NCBI GenBank assembly: GCA_016207265.1
Contig: JACQPZ010000117.1
Coordinates: 1-10,907, forward strand
DNA from: Candidatus Latescibacterota bacterium
GTDB taxonomy: Bacteria > Eisenbacteria > RBG-16-71-46 > SZUA-252
Direction of reading: 5' to 3'
Length of the DNA: 10,907 bases
Below the pieces are notes generated by a model. That model was given only the letters and a program-made list of their open reading frames with translations, was not told the DNA's origin and searched no databases. Position 1 is the stretch's first letter. Every line of letters starts with the position of its first letter. Positions 6,935-10,907 of this stretch are shown in pieces. A program made the position numbers and the translations under genes.

Positions 6935-7572
6935 CGCGAGTCCGCGAGGAGCGAGCGGACCTTGGTCTTCAGGAGGTCGATCGCGACGAAGTTGTATCCC
7001 CCCTCGGGAATCACGAGATCCGCGTACCGCTTCGAGGGCTCGACGAACTGGAGGTGCATCGGACGCACCGTGGACTCGTACTGGCGGATCACCTGGTCCA
7101 GCGTGCGGCCGCGCTCGGTCAGGTCCCGCTTCAGTCGGCGGATGAACCGGATGTCGGGATCCGCGTCGACGTAGATCTTGATGTCCATGAGATGACGGAG
7201 CGCCGGATCTTCGAGCACGAGGAGACCGTCGAGAATCATGATGCGGCGCCCGCGGACGCGGCGCGGCTCTCCGAGGCGCGTGTGGGTCCTCATGTCGTAG
7301 GAGGGCATGTCCACCTCGCGTCCCGCGAGGAGCGCCTCGAGCTGGGTTCGCAGGAGGTCGCGGTCGAACGCGTCGGGATGATCGAAATTCCGGTTCTCCC
7401 GCTCGCCCAGAGGAATGTGCTGGAGGTCCTTGTAATAGGAGTCCTGCTCGATCAGGAGCACGGAGTCGCTGCCGAGATCCTGGGCGATCGACTGCGCGAC
7501 GAGGGTCTTTCCCGCGCCGGTTCCGCCCGCGAGACCGATCAGGATGTTCCGGCGATGGGGATCCGAAGCCAT
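6931..7572 (-). CDS. udk: Uridine kinase
   Basis: Phosphorylates uridine and cytidine to UMP and CMP; cytoplasmic P-loop kinase, 213 aa, the usual length. The order of motifs matches bacterial Udk: Walker A GGTGAGKT (16-23), QDSYYKD (43-49), NFDHPDAFD (62-70), MPSYDMRTHTR (89-99), the ILDG block (113-116), R-F-I-R-R-L-K-R-D lid region, then TVRPMHLQFVEPSKRYADL (168-186). Two conservative differences from E. coli-like enzymes are visible: GGTGAGKT for GGSGSGKT, and Asp115 where I-L-E-G is usual. ATG 7572 lies 3 nt after the hpt stop, so the two are one transcript. No clear Shine-Dalgarno is present, suggesting coupling. Phosphoribulokinase belongs to the same superfamily, but the uridine-kinase blocks are too specific for that reading. 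Confidence 0.95.
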   Translation of the reverse strand: MASDPHRRNILIGLAGGTGAGKTLVAQSIAQDLGSDSVLLIEQDSYYKDLQHIPLGERENRNFDHPDAFDRDLLRTQLEALLAGREVDMPSYDMRTHTRLGEPRRVRGRRIMILDGLLVLEDPALRHLMDIKIYVDADPDIRFIRRLKRDLTERGRTLDQVIRQYESTVRPMHLQFVEPSKRYADLVIPEGGYNFVAIDLLKTKVRSLLADSR

Positions 7573-7575
7573 CGG

Positions 7576-8130
7576 CTAGGTCGCGCCCACGGTGCGCGCC
7601 GCGGGCTCCGCGTCCAGCTCCTCCGGGGACAGAGCGGCGACGTAGGGGAGATGGCGGAAGCGCTCCGCGTAGTCGAGGCCGTAGCCGACCACGAAACGGT
7701 CGGGGATCTCGAAACCGACGTAATCGATCGGCACGGGGCGAAGCCGGCGCGGCCGCTTGTCGAGAAGGGCCGCGACCTTCAAGCTCCGGGGCCCCCGCTC
7801 GAGAAAGGTCTGGCGCATGAACTCCAGCGTGTGGCCCGTGTCCACGATGTCCTCGACGATGATCACGTCGCGTCCCTTGATGTCGCAGCCGAGATCCTTC
7901 ACGAGGCGGGGCTTGCCCGACGATTGCGACGATAGCTCGTAGGACGAGACGCTGATGAAATCGATCTCGTGGGGAATCGGGATGTTCTTCATGAGGTCGG
8001 CCATGAAGATGACGCATCCCCGAAGCACCCCCACGAGGAGCGGGATGCCCACGGGATGGTCGCTCGCGATTCGCTTCCCGATCTCGCAGACGCGCCGCTG
8101 GATATCCTCACTCGCGATCAAGACTTCCAT
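7576..8130 (-). CDS. hpt: Hypoxanthine(-guanine) phosphoribosyltransferase
   Basis: Converts hypoxanthine or guanine plus PRPP to IMP or GMP; cytoplasmic, 184 aa. It has GVLRG (34-38), the flexible-loop S-S-Y (62-64), the PRPP motif VIIVEDIVDTG (89-99, with E93-D94 and D97-T98-G99), and the base-binding VGFEIPDRFVVGYGLDYAERFRHLPY block with its aromatic stacking and Asp residues. The frame extends to an ATG at 8175, but the promoter at 8166-8194 would start transcription near 8159. I therefore chose ATG 8130, where the typical N-terminus also begins. GGAGGA at 8144-8149 is 13 nt upstream, longer than ideal. It heads the salvage operon: bases freed by the downstream phosphorylase are its substrates. 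The usual tilS-hpt-ftsH linkage is absent. Confidence 0.95.
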   Translation of the reverse strand: MEVLIASEDIQRRVCEIGKRIASDHPVGIPLLVGVLRGCVIFMADLMKNIPIPHEIDFISVSSYELSSQSSGKPRLVKDLGCDIKGRDVIIVEDIVDTGHTLEFMRQTFLERGPRSLKVAALLDKRPRRLRPVPIDYVGFEIPDRFVVGYGLDYAERFRHLPYVAALSPEELDAEPAARTVGAT

Positions 8131-8165
8131 GGGGAGCGCACGTTCCTCCGTGGGAGCAGCGCCGC

Positions 8166-8194
8166 AGACTAGCATCGGCTCACCGGCCTGTCAA
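8166..8194 (-). promoter_or_regulatory. Promoter of the hpt-udk-permease-PNP operon
   Basis: On the minus strand, TTGACA (plus 8189-8194), a 17-base spacer, then TAGTCT (plus 8166-8171). The -35 box is a perfect consensus and spacing is optimal; the -10 keeps the TANNNT core typical of high-GC genomes. Predicted start near 8159 gives a leader of about 29 nt to ATG 8130 that carries GGAGGA. The divergent + strand gene shows no equally good promoter in this gap. Confidence 0.62.
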
Positions 8195-8276
8195 ATCGGG
8201 CGCAAGTTCGTCCCCCGCCTGCCGATACTTGGCCGGACGACCCGGGCGCACCGCGGCGGATGGGGACCTCGGACCA

Positions 8277-8660
8277 ATGATGAAGCAGGAGCAGGGGGAG
8301 CGTCGGGGGGCGCAGCGGCGGCGACGGGACCGGCGGGCGACGGCCCGGGCGGAGCGGCGCCTCTACTGGCTCCTCTGGCTCGTCGGAATCCTGAATTTCA
8401 CCGACGCCGCCCAGACCGTCTACCTCCTGAACGCGCGCTTCATGGTCGAAGCCAACCGCCTGATGGCGTTCCTGCTGGATCATTCTCCCTACGTCTTTTG
8501 GCTCTACAAGACATTGGTGCCGACGCTCGGCTGCGTCCTTCTCTGGCGGTACCGGAAGCGGGTGAAATGGATCCACGGGGCGGTCGTCACGGTCTTTGCG
8601 GTGTACTTCACGGTAGTGGCGCGAAGCTTTCTCTACATGCTCCTGCCGGCGCAGGTCTAG
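8277..8660 (+). CDS. Small three-helix membrane protein, DUF5658-like
   Basis: A 127-aa protein of unknown function. The first 28 residues are strongly basic (Arg/Lys rich), so they should stay in the cytoplasm. Predicted membrane helices are about 29-51, 71-90 and 98-122. Family-like features are N40-x-x-D43 in the first helix, the E58-A-N-R-L-M motif (E-A-N-P-L-M is usual) and Lys78 before the second helix. I recognise this layout as DUF5658-like; no role is established to my knowledge. ATG 8277 was chosen over the in-frame TTG at 8229: it has a G-run about 10 nt upstream and starts the basic segment. A second ATG follows directly at 8280. It lies divergent from hpt and 12 nt before the next gene, so the two probably form an operon. 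Confidence 0.7.
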   Translation: MMKQEQGERRGAQRRRRDRRATARAERRLYWLLWLVGILNFTDAAQTVYLLNARFMVEANRLMAFLLDHSPYVFWLYKTLVPTLGCVLLWRYRKRVKWIHGAVVTVFAVYFTVVARSFLYMLLPAQV

Positions 8661-8662
8661 GC

Positions 8663-8667
8663 GGAGG
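8663..8667 (+). promoter_or_regulatory. Ribosome-binding site that supports a TTG start
   Basis: GGAGG sits 5 nt before TTG 8673, directly after the stop of the preceding membrane-protein gene. The good match and spacing are the main reason for accepting a TTG start. Confidence 0.65.
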
Positions 8668-8672
8668 GTGGC

Positions 8673-9506
8673 TTGGGCGGCGACTCCTACATCAAGCTCG
8701 GAGCGGATTCGGAGCCCCTTGCGGTTCCGTCCCGAGAGGACGTCGGGTATTTCTTCATCAACAGCTTCCTTCTCTCGCGGATCGATTCCGACCTCCCGTC
8801 CGACCTGACCGAATACGACGAGGACGTGAACGTCTACACGGCGTCCCTGCTCGCAGGCGCGGTGACGGGGCGGGACGATCTGCTCCGCGCCGACCTGGTC
8901 TCCACGCGGGACTCGGACGTGTTCGCGCGGGTGCAGGAGACGAAGGACCAGCGGCTCCGGTATCGCGTCTACAAGGCGAACGCGGACTTCCTCTACCTCT
9001 CCCTCGGAATCTTCAGCGAGACCGCGGCAAGCGGAGAAATCGCCCGCGCGCCCGAGGAGCTTCAAAGCCGCCTCACGGGGCGCGGGAAGTCGTACTACCA
9101 GTTCGCCTCGGCGTACGCCGAGCGGCTCTACGGGCGCGGTGCGGCGATCGCCGAAGTCATGGACAAGCTCTCCCGGAACTTCGAGGCCTACACCAAGATC
9201 ATGATCTGGATGAGCGGCGAATACCTGCATCTCGTGAACCAGCTCAGCTCGGGCGAGCTGTTCCACTTCGAGCGGGCGGCGCAGGAGGGCTTCGAGCGCT
9301 CGCATCGGGCCCGAACCTGGGACGCGCTGCTCGACAGCTACGTCGAGTGGCGGAGCACCCACGCCCGCGAAGCCTGGCGGCGGCTCGCCCGCGCCGCCCG
9401 GGAGCTGAAGCGGCTCGACCCCTCGTTCTCGCTCAGGGCCTTCCGGGGCGGCTTAGGGCTCAAGGGCCGGACGGACGCGCCGCCGCCCCGCGATCCCGCG
9501 TCGTAG
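8673..9506 (+). CDS. Conserved-looking hypothetical protein, soluble, mostly helical
   Basis: A 277-aa protein that I do not recognise. It shows no signal peptide, membrane helix or nucleotide-binding motif. The N-terminal ~50 residues include S-R-E-D-V-G-Y-F-F-I-N-S-F and a run of acidic residues. The centre is rich in Tyr/Phe (K-S-Y-Y-Q-F-A-S-A-Y-A-E-R-L-Y). This is followed by the amphipathic N-F-E-A-Y-T-K-I-M-I-W-M and G-E-Y-L-H-L-V-N-Q segments, consistent with a helical bundle. The last ~30 residues are basic and Pro-rich, probably disordered. The TTG start is backed by GGAGG at 8663-8667, and codon use matches its neighbours, so it is a real gene. The 12-nt gap after the DUF5658-like gene suggests the two proteins work together, perhaps at the inner membrane (inference). 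Confidence 0.75.
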   Translation: MGGDSYIKLGADSEPLAVPSREDVGYFFINSFLLSRIDSDLPSDLTEYDEDVNVYTASLLAGAVTGRDDLLRADLVSTRDSDVFARVQETKDQRLRYRVYKANADFLYLSLGIFSETAASGEIARAPEELQSRLTGRGKSYYQFASAYAERLYGRGAAIAEVMDKLSRNFEAYTKIMIWMSGEYLHLVNQLSSGELFHFERAAQEGFERSHRARTWDALLDSYVEWRSTHAREAWRRLARAARELKRLDPSFSLRAFRGGLGLKGRTDAPPPRDPAS

Positions 9507-9524
9507 GGACGCGCCGCCTGCGGT

Positions 9525-9553
9525 TTGACTCCCCCCCAAGGGTCCGGTAGCCT
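9525..9553 (+). promoter_or_regulatory. Promoter of the hom-thrC operon
   Basis: TTGACT at 9525-9530, a 17-base spacer containing a C-run, then TAGCCT at 9548-9553. Transcription would start about 9558-9562, at or just before ATG 9562, so the mRNA is predicted to be leaderless. No attenuator or leader peptide fits in this space. Confidence 0.58.
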
Positions 9554-9561
9554 GCGAACCC

Positions 9562-10851
9562 ATGCCTCCCCCCGCGGTGCGCGTCGGTCTTCTCGGATGC
9601 GGCGTCGTCGCGACCGGCTTTCTCAGGCTCCTCCGCGAGCGCGAGCGGCTGATCCGCGAATCGGTCGGGGCGCCGCTCATCGTCACGCGCGTCGCCGTGC
9701 GCGACCCGGCGAAGCGCCGCGGCGCCGACCTCTCGGGGGTCGCCCTTGAGGCCGATCCCGTCGCGGTGGCGGCCGCGACCGACGTGGATCTTCTGATCGA
9801 GCTGGCCGGGGGCGAGGCCGTGTTCGACGCGTTGCGGACGGCGCTCGAGCGCGGCGTGCCGGTTGTTACAGCGAACAAGCATCTCCTCTCGCTCCGCGGC
9901 GAGGAGCTGGAACGACTCGCCGCGGCGTCGGGTACCACGATCCGGTACGAGGCTTCCGCGGGCGGCGGGATCCCGGTCCTCCAGGCCCTCGAGCACGGCC
10001 TCCGCACCGAACGCTTCCAGCTTCTCGTCGCGATCCTGAACGGGACCACGAACTACATCCTCTCCACGATGGAACGCGACGGCCGCGACTTCGCCGAGGC
10101 GCTCGACGCGGCACGGAAACTGGGGTTCGCGGAGTCGGATCCCACGCTCGATCTCACGGGCGCGGACACCGCGGAGAAGCTCTCGATTCTCGTGCGGCGC
10201 GCGTTCCGGGTCTCGGTCCCGCACGCCTCGATTCCGACGGAGGGGATCATCGGGATGGAGCAGGAAGATCTCCGCCAAGCCGACCGGTTCGGGTACACGG
10301 TGAAGCTCCTCGGGATCGCGCTCCGCCACTCCGACGGCCTCGACCTGCGCGTCCATCCCGCCTTCATCCCCAAGCGGTATCTCCTTGCCTCCGTGCGCGA
10401 CGAATTCAACGGGGTCTATCTTCGCGGGGAGGCGACCGGCTCGATGCTCTTCTACGGAAAGGGGGCCGGAGCGCTTCCAACCGCGCAGGCGGTGCTCGGG
10501 GACGCCGTCGCGGCCGCCCGCGAGATCGTGGGGGGCGTCCGGTACCCCCGGGCCGCGCCGGAAGCGGAGCCCGGGAAGCGCCTCCCCCTCGATGAGGTCC
10601 GTACGAAGTACTACCTTCGGCTAATTGTGGAAGATCGTCCCGGGGTGTTGGCTCAAGTGGCGGGATGCCTCGGCGGGTCGCGCGTCAGCGTCGCGCAGAT
10701 GTTCCAGGCGGAGGGGATCCGGGGCGAAGCCTCGATCACCATGCTCACGCACGACGCCCGCGACCGCGACGTGCGGGACGCCGTGAAGGGGATCGCCGGC
10801 CTCCCCGCGGTGCGCAAGGCGCCCCGGGCCGTGCGGATCTTCGACCTGTGA
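9562..10851 (+). CDS. hom: Homoserine dehydrogenase with C-terminal ACT domain
   Basis: Reduces aspartate semialdehyde to homoserine with NAD(P)H, the branch-point step to threonine and methionine; cytoplasmic, 429 aa. The Rossmann motif is GLLGCGVVATG (9-19). TANKHLL (103-109) carries Lys106, and E-A-S-A-G-G-G-I-P (130-138) and ILNGTTNYIL (158-167) follow. The catalytic segment has E191, D197, D202 and K206, matching the family's Asp/Lys pair. The ACT domain from about residue 350 (YYLRLIVEDRPGVLAQVAG) is the usual monofunctional architecture and implies allosteric feedback, commonly by threonine. There is no Shine-Dalgarno before ATG 9562. No later start is possible because the Rossmann strand begins at residue 6. 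The stop overlaps the next start as GTGA. There is no aspartokinase fusion. Confidence 0.96.
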   Translation: MPPPAVRVGLLGCGVVATGFLRLLRERERLIRESVGAPLIVTRVAVRDPAKRRGADLSGVALEADPVAVAAATDVDLLIELAGGEAVFDALRTALERGVPVVTANKHLLSLRGEELERLAAASGTTIRYEASAGGGIPVLQALEHGLRTERFQLLVAILNGTTNYILSTMERDGRDFAEALDAARKLGFAESDPTLDLTGADTAEKLSILVRRAFRVSVPHASIPTEGIIGMEQEDLRQADRFGYTVKLLGIALRHSDGLDLRVHPAFIPKRYLLASVRDEFNGVYLRGEATGSMLFYGKGAGALPTAQAVLGDAVAAAREIVGGVRYPRAAPEAEPGKRLPLDEVRTKYYLRLIVEDRPGVLAQVAGCLGGSRVSVAQMFQAEGIRGEASITMLTHDARDRDVRDAVKGIAGLPAVRKAPRAVRIFDL

Positions 10852-10907
10852 GCTGGCGCGGCGTGATCCGCGAATTCCGGGACGTTCTTCCCGGGGTTCC
10901 CGAGCAC
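10848..10907 (+). CDS. thrC: Threonine synthase, N-terminal fragment (runs off the window)
   Basis: Twenty codons from GTG 10848, overlapping the hom stop (GTGA), translate as MSWRGVIREFRDVLPGVPEH. The W-R-G-V-I-x-x-x-R-x-x-L-P pattern is the typical N-terminus of one bacterial ThrC group, and the position after hom is the classic one. The enzyme makes threonine from O-phosphohomoserine. The PLP lysine and the rest lie outside the window, so the call rests on the first residues plus gene order. Confidence 0.75.
   Translation, partial: MSWRGVIREFRDVLPGVPEH

Noticed and set aside
6260..7174. 304-codon + strand frame opposite the permease and udk
   Set aside because: It is Arg/Glu/Gly-rich without motifs; the opposite strand has family motifs in both genes.
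8224..8229. GATACT as a -10 box for the DUF5658-like gene
   Set aside because: No -35-like hexamer lies 16-18 bases upstream, so the promoter of that gene stays unidentified.
8229..8276. TTG 8229 as the start of the DUF5658-like protein
   Set aside because: No ribosome site precedes it and the extra 16 residues look like untranslated GC-rich leader; ATG 8277 is preferred.

Overview
The window is a GC-rich (roughly 70% by eye), densely coded bacterial chromosome segment. An NtrC-type sigma-54 activator, an LPS-type family 9 glycosyltransferase and a secreted HEAT/cyclophilin protein point to a Gram-negative, diderm organism. Short gaps, ATGA/GTGA overlaps and GTG/TTG starts are typical of high-GC lineages such as Eisenbacteria or Gemmatimonadota, but that placement is weak inference. 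There is no rRNA, tRNA, CRISPR array, transposase or other sign of a mobile element. No stretch over 300 bases lacks a gene; the largest gap is the divergent one at 8131-8276.

Layout. (1) 1-1097, + strand: 3' part of an NtrC-family sigma-54 activator. (2) 1133-5083, + strand: ECF sigma factor, soluble zinc-type anti-sigma factor (ATGA overlap), GT9 glycosyltransferase (2-nt gap), and an exported HEAT-repeat/cyclophilin fusion (16-nt overlap). The tight packing suggests one envelope-related transcription unit. (3) 8130 down to 5175, - strand: hpt, udk, a NupQ-like nucleoside ABC permease and a purine nucleoside phosphorylase, a purine/pyrimidine salvage unit (uptake, phosphorolysis, then base or nucleoside to nucleotide). 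It converges on unit 2 across a 91-nt gap holding a GC hairpin. (4) 8277-9506, + strand: a DUF5658-like small membrane protein and an unrecognised 277-aa soluble protein. (5) 9562 to the end, + strand: homoserine dehydrogenase and the first 20 codons of threonine synthase, the start of a threonine operon.

Three units (2, 3, 5) are preceded by the same kind of housekeeping promoter, TTGAC(A/T)-N17-TAG(C/T)CT. In the hpt unit it decides the start codon. In the hom unit it places the predicted transcription start almost on the ATG, implying a leaderless mRNA.

I do not see a clearly new defence or mobile system. The items most worth a second look are the sigma/anti-sigma/glycosyltransferase/HEAT-cyclophilin operon, the salvage operon carrying a lone ABC permease, the membrane/unknown protein pair at 8277-9506, and the leaderless threonine operon.
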